Positions 34,906-46,107 are shown, numbered from the stretch's first letter. The stretch: 64,000 bases of DNA from Comamonas sp. lk (GCA_945925985.1 CAMELV010000015.1:1-64000); one strand, 5' to 3'. Translations and numbers: made by a program. The notes: a model not told the origin generated them from the sequence alone.

Positions 34906-35967
34906 TCAGGCATTGGCAGCGGGTGGCAGCGGCGTTATGGCAGACGCCGGGGGAGGCCCGAGCGGCCTGCGCAGATGCGCGATGCCGCGCTGTTCCACGA
35001 ATTGGGTGGTGGTGTCCCACAGATGGTCACCAAAGTAGAAGGGGGCGAAGGGCTTGGCCCCTGCCAGCGGCAGCGGCGCAATGACGGCGTCAACCCCAGC
35101 CTCATAGAAAAACGGGATGGAATGCCGTTCACGCCCATTTCCCAGCACCCGGTGAACCGTCGCACGGATGGCCCCGCCGGTCCAGCGCTCCAGCACCTTG
35201 CCAAAGTTGACAGCGAGGGAGGCTTCCTCGGGCGTAACGTCTATCCAGGTGCCGTCCAGATGCTGGGCCTGCAGGCCGTCCACCCCGTCTTGCGCCAGCA
35301 GGGTGATAAAGCCAGTGTCGACATGAGCCCGCGCCAGCAGGTAATGGGCGTTGCCCTGATGGACGGCCCAGACCTCGGCGGCGGCGCCTTCGAAAGACTC
35401 TGGCGGCCGCACCGGGTAATGCAGCAGGCGCAAGGTTGAAACACCGCCCTTGAAAGCGGCGTCAAAGCAGTGTTCGGGCAGTCCGAGCCCGCGTGCCACC
35501 GAATGCATCAGCGCCTCGGACAGGCGGATCATGGCCAGGTAGTAGTCCCGGGCGCAGGCATGCCAACCCGGCAGCCTGTCCTCGGGCGGCAAGGGCGTGG
35601 CCTCGCGCAGCGGATCGCGGGGGTCCACCACACCGGGCCCGTAGGCGATGTCCGGCCCCATGTCGATGCCCTGCTTATAGGTAGGCAGACCGTTCTGCAG
35701 CGGAAACCAACCCCGGTAGACATTGGCTTGCGCCGGGTCGAAGTTCCAGCGCCACAATTTTCGGATGTCGGCCTCGGGCAGTGCGAACAGGCTGAGCAGC
35801 AGGCGCCGCCGGGTCGGGCTGAGCACGGCCCAGTGGGGCAAGCCGGTGATGACCAGCATGCCCTCAGATCGGGCGGCCGTCAGAATGGCCTGATCCACCG
35901 CAGAGCGGGCCGCCAGGTCTTGCCCGAACAGGGCGCTGATGTCGATCCGCGGGATGTTGTGTTCCAA
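34906..35967 (-). CDS. 2-oxoglutarate/Fe(II)-dependent oxygenase of the isopenicillin N synthase family
   Basis: 353-residue double-stranded beta-helix oxygenase. The iron triad is H215-x-D217 (AHVDTGFIT) and H272 (ATVHRV), and R281-x-S283 (RHSIPFF) binds 2-oxoglutarate in the family. The N-terminal IPRIDISAL is typical of the DIOX_N domain. The substrate cannot be read from sequence; relatives act on plant-hormone-like or amino-acid-derived compounds. The stop of the convergent DUF427 gene lies 38 bp away. Confidence 0.88.
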   Translation of the reverse strand: MEHNIPRIDISALFGQDLAARSAVDQAILTAARSEGMLVITGLPHWAVLSPTRRRLLLSLFALPEADIRKLWRWNFDPAQANVYRGWFPLQNGLPTYKQGIDMGPDIAYGPGVVDPRDPLREATPLPPEDRLPGWHACARDYYLAMIRLSEALMHSVARGLGLPEHCFDAAFKGGVSTLRLLHYPVRPPESFEGAAAEVWAVHQGNAHYLLARAHVDTGFITLLAQDGVDGLQAQHLDGTWIDVTPEEASLAVNFGKVLERWTGGAIRATVHRVLGNGRERHSIPFFYEAGVDAVIAPLPLAGAKPFAPFYFGDHLWDTTTQFVEQRGIAHLRRPLGPPPASAITPLPPAANA

Positions 35968-36013
35968 AGGGGCCTCGCAGTGATTGGGGGTGGCGTTGTT
36001 AGCTTTGCAAGAC

Positions 36014-38101
<2,088 letters not shown>

Positions 38102-38169
38102 TCATGAGTGCCCCTGCTCGTGCAAGCAGACTTCTATACTTGCATTACCAAGCAAAGAGTGACCTGCCC

Positions 38170-38766
38170 ATGACCCAACCTAGCCCAATGCAACTCGGCA
38201 ACGCCTCCGTCGAAGACCGTGCTAAGGCCATGGAGCAGGCGCTGGAGGCTCGCGGCTGGGAGCCAGCAAACTTTGTGGGAGAGCAGGGACAGCTGATTGA
38301 CGAGCAGTGGTTGCCGGCCAACGGGGCAAGGGTTGTCGCCAGAGCCTGGACCGATTCGCCATTTCGACAACGCTTGCTCAGCAATGGCCGCGCGGCCGTG
38401 GCTGAACTCGGGCTGGGCATGCCGCCGCACCACCGGCATTTGGTGGCGCTGGAAAACACCCCCACCGTGCATAACGTGATCTGCTGCACCCTGTGCTCGT
38501 GCACCGCTTTTACCATCATCGGCATCCCACCCGACTGGTACAAAGACCTTGAATACCGGGCCCGCGTGGTGCGGCAGTCCCGCACGGTGCTCAAAGAGAT
38601 GGGCCTGACACTGCCGCCCGAGACTGAAATCCGGGTGTGGGACACCACAGCCGATACCCGTTACATCGTGTTGCCCGAACAGCCGCCCAACACGCGGGGC
38701 TGGCCGCTGGAACGGTTGGCCGAATTGGTCACCCGTGACGGCATGATCGGCGTGGCGCGCCTCTAA
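38170..38766 (+). CDS. nthA: Nitrile hydratase alpha subunit (cobalt type)
   Basis: 198 residues from the ATG at 38170. The metal claw CTLCSC (C106, C109, C111) has Thr after the first Cys, the cobalt-type signature; the iron type has Ser. In the family the second and third cysteines are oxidised to sulfinate and sulfenate. VVARAWTDSPFRQRLL, LENTPTVHN and ADTRYIVLPEQPPNT also match. The residue before the claw is another Cys (C105). Converts nitriles to amides with the beta subunit 13 bp downstream. A thiocyanate-hydrolase gamma subunit is a less likely alternative. Confidence 0.88.
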   Translation: MTQPSPMQLGNASVEDRAKAMEQALEARGWEPANFVGEQGQLIDEQWLPANGARVVARAWTDSPFRQRLLSNGRAAVAELGLGMPPHHRHLVALENTPTVHNVICCTLCSCTAFTIIGIPPDWYKDLEYRARVVRQSRTVLKEMGLTLPPETEIRVWDTTADTRYIVLPEQPPNTRGWPLERLAELVTRDGMIGVARL

Positions 38767-38779
38767 AAGGAGTCAGACC

Positions 38780-39394
38780 ATGGACGGCATGCATGATTTA
38801 GGTGGCAAACAGGGTTTTGGACCGGTTCGTTATGCGCCAGAGGCGGCGGCTTTTCATGCGCCTTGGGAGAGGCGAGTCAACGCGCTGTACTCACTGGCGG
38901 TCAGGCGGGGGCTATTCAATATGGACGAGTACCGGCATGCGATCGAACGCATGGAGCCGCGCCATTACCTCAACGCCAGCTATTACGAGCGGACCCTGAC
39001 CAGCCTGGCTACGTTATGCGTTGAAAAATCGGTGGTGAGCCTGGCTGAGCTAGAGCAGCTCGCTCAAGGCGCATTTCCGCTGGCGCTGCCCAGTGCCGAT
39101 GGGCGCAGTAACGTGGCCGACCGTGAAGTCTTCAAACTGGGGGACTCGGTGCGGGTCAGAGCCGACTTGGTGCCCGGTCATGTGCGCATGCCGGCCTACA
39201 TCCGTGGCAAGGTCGGCGTGGTGGTGGGCGAGTCGCCAGCCTACCCGTTCCCAGACGCGCACGCTCATGGTGTGGTGGCATCTGATGAGCCGACCTACGA
39301 TGTGCGTTTTGACGCCCTGCACCTGTGGCCCGACTCAGCCGACCCGGCGTTTGTGCATGTTGGGTTGTTCCAGAGCTATCTGGAGCGGCCCTGA
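38780..39394 (+). CDS. nthB: Nitrile hydratase beta subunit
   Basis: 204 residues. The N-terminal MDGMHDLGGKQGFGPV and AFHAPWERRVNAL, the helix HYLNASYYERTLT, and the C-terminal SH3-like domain VRVRADLVPGHVRMPAYIRGKVGVV...YDVRFDALHLW are those of nitrile hydratase beta subunits. Two arginines that stabilise the oxidised cysteines in alpha are expected in these regions. It ends the operon; no p47K/P14K-type activator gene and no amidase follow, which is unusual for this system. Confidence 0.88.
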   Translation: MDGMHDLGGKQGFGPVRYAPEAAAFHAPWERRVNALYSLAVRRGLFNMDEYRHAIERMEPRHYLNASYYERTLTSLATLCVEKSVVSLAELEQLAQGAFPLALPSADGRSNVADREVFKLGDSVRVRADLVPGHVRMPAYIRGKVGVVVGESPAYPFPDAHAHGVVASDEPTYDVRFDALHLWPDSADPAFVHVGLFQSYLERP

Positions 39395-39419
39395 TGCCTG
39401 TGCACCAGGGATAGACAGC

Positions 39420-40394
39420 TCAGGCCAGGTACTTGGCGAACTGGGCAATGTCGATGTTGCCGCCTGAAATGAGCACGCCCACGCGCTTGCCGCGCACGTC
39501 CACCACGCCTTGCATGGCTGCGGCCATGGCCAGCGCCCCCGTGGGCTCGATCACCATCTTCATGCGCGCTGCTGCAAAGCGCATCGCGTCAACCAGCTGC
39601 GCATCGCTGACAGTCACGATGTCATCCACCAGGGTTTGAATCACTGGAAAGGTGAGCTGCCCGACCTGCTGCGTCTGGGCCCCGTCGGCAATCGTTCGGG
39701 GCGTGTCAATTTTCACCATGCGACCCAGCTGTTTGCTTTGCTGCACATCGTTGCCGGCTTCGGGTTCGACCCCGATCACCCGGCAATCCGGGCTCAGCTG
39801 CTGCGCCACCACTGCGCAGCCAGAGAGCAGCCCGCCGCCACCCAGGCAGACCAGCAACAGGTCCAGTGGCCCTGTGTCTTCAAACAACTCGATGGCGGCC
39901 GTGCCCTGGCCGGCCATCACGTGGGCATGGTCATAGGGGGGTATGAGCGTCATGCCACGCTCTTGTGCCAGTTGCCGCCCGATCGCTTCGCGGTCTTGCG
40001 TGTAGCGGTCATAGGTGATCACTTCGGCGCCATAGCCGCGTGTTGCTGTCATCTTGACGGCGGGCGAGTCCAGTGGCATGACGATGGCAGCCGGAATGCC
40101 CAGCACTTGCGCCGACAGTGCCAGGCCCTGCGCGTGATTACCTGAACTGAACGCGCACACGCCGCTTTTCCGCTGTTCTGGCGTGAATTGCGCCAGGGCG
40201 TTGTAGGCGCCGCGAAACTTGAAGGCGCCCATGCGTTGGAAGTTTTCGCATTTAAAAAACAGTTGTGCCCCAGTGAGCGCGTTCGCGGTTTGGGACGTAT
40301 GCACCGGGGTGCGGTGCGCCACGCCCTGTAGTCGGGCGTGTGCCGCGGCCACATCGGCGTAGTTAATGGCCAGTTGTGTGGCGGGCGACCTCAT
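39420..40394 (-). CDS. Threonine/serine dehydratase-like PLP enzyme
   Basis: 324-residue fold-type II PLP enzyme. The PLP lysine is K59 (GAFKFRGAYN), the phosphate loop is LGGGGLLSG and the asparagine motif SSGNHAQGLA is present. There is no ACT regulatory domain, so this is the short, catabolic or serine racemase/hydroxyaspartate-lyase type, not biosynthetic IlvA. It produces 2-oxoacids and ammonia from hydroxy-amino acids. Its start overlaps the stop of the upstream VOC gene by ATGA, implying coupled translation. Confidence 0.9.
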   Translation of the reverse strand: MRSPATQLAINYADVAAAHARLQGVAHRTPVHTSQTANALTGAQLFFKCENFQRMGAFKFRGAYNALAQFTPEQRKSGVCAFSSGNHAQGLALSAQVLGIPAAIVMPLDSPAVKMTATRGYGAEVITYDRYTQDREAIGRQLAQERGMTLIPPYDHAHVMAGQGTAAIELFEDTGPLDLLLVCLGGGGLLSGCAVVAQQLSPDCRVIGVEPEAGNDVQQSKQLGRMVKIDTPRTIADGAQTQQVGQLTFPVIQTLVDDIVTVSDAQLVDAMRFAAARMKMVIEPTGALAMAAAMQGVVDVRGKRVGVLISGGNIDIAQFAKYLA

Positions 40395-40804
40395 TTGGCA
40401 AACAGGGATTGCGGGTTTTGAAACGCCTTGAATTCGATCGCATTGCCGAACGGATCAAGAAAAAACAGCGTCGCCTGCTCGCCGGGCTCCCCCTTGAAGC
40501 GGGTGTACGGTTCGATGATGAACTTGGTACCCAGCGCCTTGAGCTTGCTGGCCAGCGCTTCCCAGTCGGGCATGGTCAAGACCATGCCAAAGTGGCGCAC
40601 CGGGACGCCGTGCCCGTCGACCTCGCTGCGCGCCGAGCTGGCGTCCATCGAAGCGCATAAGTGGGCCACGATTTGGTGGCCGTAAAAATCAAAATCCACC
40701 CAATCGGCGCTGCTGCGCCCTTCCGGGCAGCCCAGCACACCGCCATAAAAGGCGCGAGCGGTTTCAAGGTTGGTGACGGGGAAGGCAAGGTGAAAGGGCT
40801 GCAT
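40391..40804 (-). CDS. VOC (glyoxalase/bleomycin resistance) family protein
   Basis: 137 residues from the ATG at 40804 (MQPFHLAFPVTNLETAR); the track start at 40837 is less likely. It has two beta-alpha-beta-beta-beta units with metal-ligand candidates H5, H70 region (RHFGMVL) and E in GNAIEFKAF. The motif FHLAFPV...FY...GC..GRSS resembles the GloA-like dioxygenase/isomerase subgroup. Substrate unknown; coupling to the dehydratase suggests it handles a related metabolite. Confidence 0.85.
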   Translation of the reverse strand: MQPFHLAFPVTNLETARAFYGGVLGCPEGRSSADWVDFDFYGHQIVAHLCASMDASSARSEVDGHGVPVRHFGMVLTMPDWEALASKLKALGTKFIIEPYTRFKGEPGEQATLFFLDPFGNAIEFKAFQNPQSLFAK

Positions 40805-40877
40805 AGTAAATCTCCAAACTTGACAAGATGCTAACAAACCACGGCTTTGGCTAACGCTAACGGTCCATGGGTTGCCG

Positions 40878-41783
40878 TTACCGCCTGCGCAGACCGAGGA
40901 CCATCACGGTGCCCACGACCAGCAGCGCGCCGGCGACCTGCAGTGGCGCAATGGTCTGGCCCAAAATCAGCCCGGCCAAGATAAGGGCAAACACAGGCTC
41001 AACATTCATGATCGCCGAATTGCCGGCCACCCCCAGCTTGGGCAGCACAGTGAACATGATGGTAAAGGCCGTACCGTACAAAAAGGTGAGCGCAGCCAGG
41101 CCCCACCAACCTGGCGCGGCCACAGGAAAATGAAAGCCGCCCTGCACGCCCACGGTCGTCAGGGCGACCAGGCCTGCCATAGCCATGGTCGAGGCGGTGC
41201 GCAGCCGGCCATCTAGATCGCCGGCTTCGTGCTGGGTCAGTATCATGGCCAGGCCAAAGGTGGCCGAAGCTGCCAGCGCAAAGGCCACGCCACTGCCAAT
41301 TTGCCCCCATTGGCCAGCGGCGCCCAGGCCCGAGGCCGCACCCAACACATCAAGCGCCATGGCCAGCCCCGCCAGAATGACAGGCATGGCCAGCAGGACG
41401 GCGCGCTCTGGCTGACGCCGGTAAAGCAGCCTGTCCCAGACCGCTGCCCACAAGGGGTAGCTGTTGAAAGCGAGCAGCGCGAGCGCCACGGGCAGGCGAG
41501 CCACGGCCGAGTACAGACACAGACCCTGCACCCCGATCAACAGGCCGATCAGTGGCAAAAAACGGCGGTGCCGATGTGTCAGTTGCAGCGAGACGCCCTG
41601 CACCAGCACCAAGGCTGTGACCACCAGCGCCGTGGTCGTGCTGCGAAAAGCCGCGGCTGTAGCCACGTCCACCCCATGGTTGAACGCCAGGCGCGCGGCC
41701 ACATGGTTGGCGCCCATCATCAGGGCGATCAGCAGCAGGGTGGCAAATGCTGTGCCGCTCAGGGCACGCGGCCGGGGGGTCAT
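40878..41783 (-). CDS. EamA/DMT superfamily transporter
   Basis: 301 residues from the ATG at 41783 (MTPRPRALSG). It has ten predicted membrane helices in two EamA repeats (about 12-140 and 155-300); FLYGTAFTIMFTVLPKLG and NVEPVFALILAGLILG are typical of the second repeat. DMT exporters move amino acids and other metabolites out of the cell; the substrate is not predictable. It is transcribed away from the TPR gene across a 269-bp gap that holds a dispersed repeat. Confidence 0.88.
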   Translation of the reverse strand: MTPRPRALSGTAFATLLLIALMMGANHVAARLAFNHGVDVATAAAFRSTTTALVVTALVLVQGVSLQLTHRHRRFLPLIGLLIGVQGLCLYSAVARLPVALALLAFNSYPLWAAVWDRLLYRRQPERAVLLAMPVILAGLAMALDVLGAASGLGAAGQWGQIGSGVAFALAASATFGLAMILTQHEAGDLDGRLRTASTMAMAGLVALTTVGVQGGFHFPVAAPGWWGLAALTFLYGTAFTIMFTVLPKLGVAGNSAIMNVEPVFALILAGLILGQTIAPLQVAGALLVVGTVMVLGLRRR

Positions 41784-41981
41784 GACACGAGGCAGAGCAA
41801 AGGAACTCCAGGTATTGCAGCGGCCGTCAAAGCCGGCCCGCCGGGTGCGGTCTTGCCGTTGATTCTGCAGCATGAATCAGTGATCTTGCGGCGTCGCGAG
41901 CGAGCAAAGGCTGAATCGACGCAAAATCTACCGGCGTTGACCTGCCAACACGCAAGATCCCTCGGCACCCTGCCCAGAGAT

Positions 41982-42036
41982 ATTGCTATATTTTTCATAG
42001 CTACAAACCCAATAAAGACGGGGTCTAGCATCACTT
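41982..42036 (+). repeat. Dispersed AT-rich palindromic repeat, copy 3
   Basis: GCTAT-n-ATAGCTA, 13 nt, GACGGGGTCTAG. It lies 16 bp before the TPR gene start in an otherwise plain divergent gap and is the best match to copy 2 at 17408. Confidence 0.6.
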
Positions 42037-42052
42037 TTTATAAGGAATAATC

Positions 42053-42490
42053 ATGTTGAAACCGATTCTCTTGGCGGCGCTGATGGCCCTCGCTAACCAA
42101 GTCCAAAGTGCAGACACGCCGCCGGCGGCGCCGGTTGACGCGGAATTGCAGCGGGCACGCGCACTGATCAGTCAAAAAAACTGGCCTGCTGCAGTGGTTG
42201 TGCTGGAGCCGTATGTGGTGACCAAGCCCAAAAGTGCCGACGGCTTTAATCTGCTTGGCTACAGCTACCGCAATTTGAAGCGACTCGATGAGGCTTTGCT
42301 GGCCTACAACAAGGCACTGAGCCTTGACCCCGACCACCGTGGCGCGCATGAATACATCGGTATGGCTTACCTCCAACTGGGGCAAATGGACAAGGCCCGG
42401 CAGCATCTCGGCGCGCTCGACAAGCTGTGTCGGTTCTCTTGCGAGGAATATCGAGATCTTAAAAAAGCCATTGAAACAGCGGCCAAGTGA
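42053..42490 (+). CDS. Exported TPR protein
   Basis: 145 residues: a signal peptide (MLKPILLAALMALANQVQSA, cleavage near 20) and about three TPR units (ALISQKNWPAAVVVLEPYV, ADGFNLLGYSYRNLKRLDEALLAYNKALSLDP, GAHEYIGMAYLQLGQMDKARQHL). A periplasmic protein-interaction role is likely. The C-terminus has a Cys pair (LCRFSC) that may form a disulfide. It precedes the next gene by about 108 bp. Confidence 0.88.
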   Translation: MLKPILLAALMALANQVQSADTPPAAPVDAELQRARALISQKNWPAAVVVLEPYVVTKPKSADGFNLLGYSYRNLKRLDEALLAYNKALSLDPDHRGAHEYIGMAYLQLGQMDKARQHLGALDKLCRFSCEEYRDLKKAIETAAK

Positions 42491-42598
42491 GGTCAACCCT
42501 GAGGCCGAGTGCGCTCCGATACACTGCGCCTTCCGAGCCAATCCATTGCGCTGCCGCCTTGGAGCTCGTCTGACCGCTCACTCCAACCACGAACCACC

Positions 42599-43207
42599 AT
42601 GCCAATTTCCACCCAAGCGCTTGCTGCCATTCAGGCTGCTGGTGCAGCCGTATTTTCTGCAGATGACCAACTTAAGTCCGTCGCCCAGTCGTATGCAAAC
42701 AGCGTGAATACTGCGATGCAGGCCAACCCGTTCGATCTTGCCAACGACAGTTTGTTCGAAGACTGGAAGTCGGTGGCCCGCTTGAGTCAGGCCTTGGCCC
42801 GAATCGAAAGTGAGCTCAAGCAGGTGTATGAACTCGCCATCAGCCTGAACAACGGCGCCAAACCTGTGGGTTCGGCTCGCTTGCGCGCCTTGGCTGGGCC
42901 ATTAACCGGGCCCCGGGCCGGGGCGGCCGAACACCCTGATCTGATTCAGGCGATTGATGCGACCGACGTTCGCGTCAAAAAGGCCCCGCGCCGGGGCAAG
43001 AAGCCGACTGTTTTGGCCGGCAATGCCGCCAAACTATTGGCCCAGCTGCAGCAGGTGCTGACGGCGCAGGACTTTGTCAAACTCAACCGCTCCCGGCTCG
43101 CTCTGAGCGGGGGCCTGCCCAAGGGCTCCATCAATGCGGCCATTCGCAAGCTGCTGGCGGAGGGCCGGCTGCTTCAAAATGCGGCGGGGGCCCTCAAGCT
43201 CGTGTAA
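42599..43207 (+). CDS. Hypothetical protein with C-terminal winged-helix-like segment
   Basis: 202 residues from the ATG at 42599. I do not recognise a family. The N-terminal two-thirds are helical (ALAAIQAAGAAVFSADDQLK, SQALARIESELKQVYELAISL), then a basic linker (VRVKKAPRRGKKPT) and a final unit with FVKLNRSRLALSGGLPKGSINAAIRKLLAEGRL that looks like a winged helix. DNA binding is possible. Base composition is normal for the region. The track start at 42509 has no support. Confidence 0.7.
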   Translation: MPISTQALAAIQAAGAAVFSADDQLKSVAQSYANSVNTAMQANPFDLANDSLFEDWKSVARLSQALARIESELKQVYELAISLNNGAKPVGSARLRALAGPLTGPRAGAAEHPDLIQAIDATDVRVKKAPRRGKKPTVLAGNAAKLLAQLQQVLTAQDFVKLNRSRLALSGGLPKGSINAAIRKLLAEGRLLQNAAGALKLV

Positions 43208-43301
43208 CTTGATCACCCTGCCGGTGGCCTGGCCGTCGGCTTCATTAGAATCATTCTGAGGGTCTGCCTGCGCAAACCCCAACCAGCCTGGGGACAGCGA
43301 C

Positions 43302-45647
43302 ATGGACAGTAATAATGCCCGATTTGGAAGTGGCCACGCGGTGCTCCGCATCGAAGACGACAAGCTGCTCAAGGGGCAGGGGCGGTTCACTGACGACATC
43401 ACAGATGACACTGAGTACAGCGTTCACCTGCGCCTGTGTTTTGTCAGGTCGGTGTACCCGCATGCCCGTATTCTGAGCATTGACAAGAGCGCCGCTCTGG
43501 CCATGCCAGGGGTGGTGGCCGTTTTTGACGGCGCTGATCTGGTGGCTGCCGGGGTCAAACCGATTCCTGGCCCGGCCGCGTTCAAACGCGCTGGCGGTGC
43601 ACCCAGTGTCACCCCCCTGCGCCGGCCGCTGGCCTTCGAGCGGGTGCGCTACGTTGGCGAGGCTGTGGCGGTGGTGCTCGCCAGCACGCTGGAGCAGGCC
43701 CGCGACGCCGCCGAAGCGGTGATGGTCGACTACGATGAACTGCCGATGGTGGTGGACCTGCACCAAGCGTTGGCCGCCGGCGCGTCGGTGGTGTGCGACG
43801 AGGCCCCCGACAATATTTCTGCCGAAATGCGCCACGGTGACGCCGATGCGACCGCCCGGGCCTTCTCCGGTGCGGCACATGTGGTGGGCCTGTCGCTCAG
43901 CAACCAACGCCTGGCGGCGCTGACGCTGGAGCCGCGATCGGTTTTTGCACTGGTCGACCCGAGCGATGGCCGTCTGGTGCTGCGTATGAGCACCCAGATG
44001 CCCTCGGGTATCAAGACCTCGCTGTGCAAGGATGTGCTGGGCCTGTCGCGCGATCAGGTGCGCGTGACGGTGGGCGATGTGGGCGGTGGCTTTGGCATGA
44101 AAGGCGGGATCCACCCCGAGGATGCGGTGACCGCCTGGTGTGCCTGGACGCTCAAACGCCCAGTGAAATGGATTGCCGAACGCAGTGAAGAGTTTCTCAG
44201 CGGTGCCCCCGGCCGTGATATCGACACCAAGGCTGAGTTGGCCTTGGCGGCTGACGGCCGTCTTCTGGCCCTGCGCGTGCACACCCTGGCCAATGTCGGC
44301 GCTTATGCCACTGGCACCGGCGTGGCCATCCAGCTGCTAATTGGTCCCTGGGTGCAGACCAGCGTCTATGACATCCAGACCGTTGATTTTTATTTCAAGG
44401 CGGTGCTCACCAACACCGCGTCGGTGGGCGCGTACCGGGGTGCCGGTCGGCCTGAGGCGATTTACATCATGGAACGCTTGATGGACGAGGCGGCGCGCCA
44501 GACCGGCATCGACCGCATCGCGCTGCGTCGGCACAACATGATTCGCCCCGAACAGATGCCCTACAAGAACCCGATGGCGCAGGTGTATGACAGTGGCCGC
44601 TTTGAGCACGTGCTAGACCAGGGTCTGGCACTGGCCGACTGGGACGGTTTTGCCGCTCGCGAGGCCGAGTCGGTGCGGAACGGAAAATGGCGCGGCCAGG
44701 GCATTGCCACTTTTCTGGAGTGGACCGGTGGCAATGTCTTTGAAGAGCGCATGACGGTCACGGTACTGGCCGACGGTGTCATTGAAGTCTTTTCTGCTGT
44801 AAATGGCATGGGGCAGGGCATTGCAACCTCACTCGCGCAGCTGGTGGTGGACGTGTTTGATGTGCCGCTTGAGCAAGTGCGGGTGGTGTTGGGAGACACC
44901 GACCTGGGCGAGGGGTTTGGCAGCGCCGGCTCGCGCTCGATCTTTGTCGGTGGCTCGGCGGTCAAGGTGGGCGCGCAGCGCACCGTGGAGCATGTCCGCG
45001 CCATGGCCGCCAGCACGCTGGAGGCCGCGGTGCAAGACATCGACTACCTGGCCGGGCGCTTCCAGGTCAAGGGCACAGACTTGAGCGTTGGCCTATTTGA
45101 GTTGGCGGCTAAGCAGCCCGGCGGCCAAATTTTCTTCGAATCCACCAGCGCGGTCAGCGGGCCGTCCTGGCCCAATGGCTGCCACGTGTGCGAGATCGAG
45201 CTCACGCCCGAGACCGGCGAGGTCGCGGTGGTGGCCTATGCCTCGGTCAACGATGTAGGCAAGGTGGTTAACCCCGCCATCGTGATCGGGCAGCTCGACG
45301 GCGGCGCCATGCAGGGTATCGGGCAGGCGCTGATTGAGCAGGTGGTCTACGACCCGCAAAGCGGCCAGTTGCTGACCGGCAGCCTGATGGACTATGCCGC
45401 GCCGCGCGCCGATATGACACCACCGTTTCGTACCGCGATGGACCAGTCAACCCCTTGCCTGAACAACCCGCTGGGTGTCAAGGGTGTTGGCGAGCTCGGC
45501 ACGATTGGCGCCACGCCTTGTGTGGTCAATGCCGTGGCGGATGCCCTGGCCCGCCATGGCCATGGCCACCTTACAGGGCAACTGCAGATGCCGCTGACAT
45601 CGGCGCGTCTGTGGACTTTGCTCCAAACCCCTGGCACTGGGCATTAG
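43302..45647 (+). CDS. CoxL-like molybdenum hydroxylase large subunit (no partner subunits nearby)
   Basis: 781-residue xanthine-dehydrogenase-family molybdopterin subunit. DVGGGFGMKGGIHPED, GAYRGAGRPEAIYIMERLMDEAA, GEGFGSAGSRS and the active-site glutamate E731 in VKGVGELG are present. The loop is AYRGAGR, not the AYRCSFR of true CO dehydrogenase, so it is a form-II or related hydroxylase of unknown substrate. It has no Tat signal, so it is cytosolic. The usual FAD and [2Fe-2S] subunits are absent upstream and downstream, which is unusual: either they are encoded elsewhere or electrons go to another partner. Confidence 0.9.
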   Translation: MDSNNARFGSGHAVLRIEDDKLLKGQGRFTDDITDDTEYSVHLRLCFVRSVYPHARILSIDKSAALAMPGVVAVFDGADLVAAGVKPIPGPAAFKRAGGAPSVTPLRRPLAFERVRYVGEAVAVVLASTLEQARDAAEAVMVDYDELPMVVDLHQALAAGASVVCDEAPDNISAEMRHGDADATARAFSGAAHVVGLSLSNQRLAALTLEPRSVFALVDPSDGRLVLRMSTQMPSGIKTSLCKDVLGLSRDQVRVTVGDVGGGFGMKGGIHPEDAVTAWCAWTLKRPVKWIAERSEEFLSGAPGRDIDTKAELALAADGRLLALRVHTLANVGAYATGTGVAIQLLIGPWVQTSVYDIQTVDFYFKAVLTNTASVGAYRGAGRPEAIYIMERLMDEAARQTGIDRIALRRHNMIRPEQMPYKNPMAQVYDSGRFEHVLDQGLALADWDGFAAREAESVRNGKWRGQGIATFLEWTGGNVFEERMTVTVLADGVIEVFSAVNGMGQGIATSLAQLVVDVFDVPLEQVRVVLGDTDLGEGFGSAGSRSIFVGGSAVKVGAQRTVEHVRAMAASTLEAAVQDIDYLAGRFQVKGTDLSVGLFELAAKQPGGQIFFESTSAVSGPSWPNGCHVCEIELTPETGEVAVVAYASVNDVGKVVNPAIVIGQLDGGAMQGIGQALIEQVVYDPQSGQLLTGSLMDYAAPRADMTPPFRTAMDQSTPCLNNPLGVKGVGELGTIGATPCVVNAVADALARHGHGHLTGQLQMPLTSARLWTLLQTPGTGH

Positions 45648-45686
45648 AGCCCTATTGAGTCCGGATTCAATTCAAGAAAGTAAGCG

Positions 45687-46064
45687 ATGGCGATCAGCAA
45701 ACAACGGGTTATTTTTGTTTTGGCCGGGTTTGTCGTGGTGGTTTCGCTGTTATTGACAGCCTACGTGGCCATCGCCCTGAGCTGGAGCTATTCCACGGGC
45801 GAGCGTGCGGGTTATTTGCAGAAACTGTCGTCCAAGGGCTGGATTTGCAAAACCTGGGAGGGCGAGCAGTCTCTGGTGTCGCTGCCGGGGGCTACGCCCG
45901 AGAAGTTCCTGTTTACCGTCCGTGACGATGCGGTTGTGGCGCAACTGAATGCGGCCATGGGCAAGCGGGTGACGCTAACTTATGAGCAGCACAAGGGCTT
46001 GCCTACCAGCTGCTTTGGCGAAACCGAGTACTTTGTGACTGGCATGAAAGAAGTGGCTCCCTGA
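45687..46064 (+). CDS. Small single-pass membrane protein of unknown function
   Basis: 125 residues: one N-terminal membrane helix (about 8-32) and a soluble domain with paired cysteines (WICKTWEGEQ, TSCFGETEYFV). I recall similar short proteins as conserved hypotheticals in Betaproteobacteria, without a role. AAGAAAG precedes the ATG. It lies 39 bp after the molybdenum hydroxylase gene and 43 bp before the regulator, in the same direction. Confidence 0.75.
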   Translation: MAISKQRVIFVLAGFVVVVSLLLTAYVAIALSWSYSTGERAGYLQKLSSKGWICKTWEGEQSLVSLPGATPEKFLFTVRDDAVVAQLNAAMGKRVTLTYEQHKGLPTSCFGETEYFVTGMKEVAP

Positions 46065-46107
46065 AGGGCATATCTCCGCTGCCAAGAAATTTCGTCGAGG
46101 TGGTACT

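Noticed and set aside
43302-45647. True aerobic carbon monoxide dehydrogenase (CoxL form I)
   Set aside because: The active-site loop reads AYRGAGR instead of AYRCSFR and the CoxM/CoxS genes are absent.
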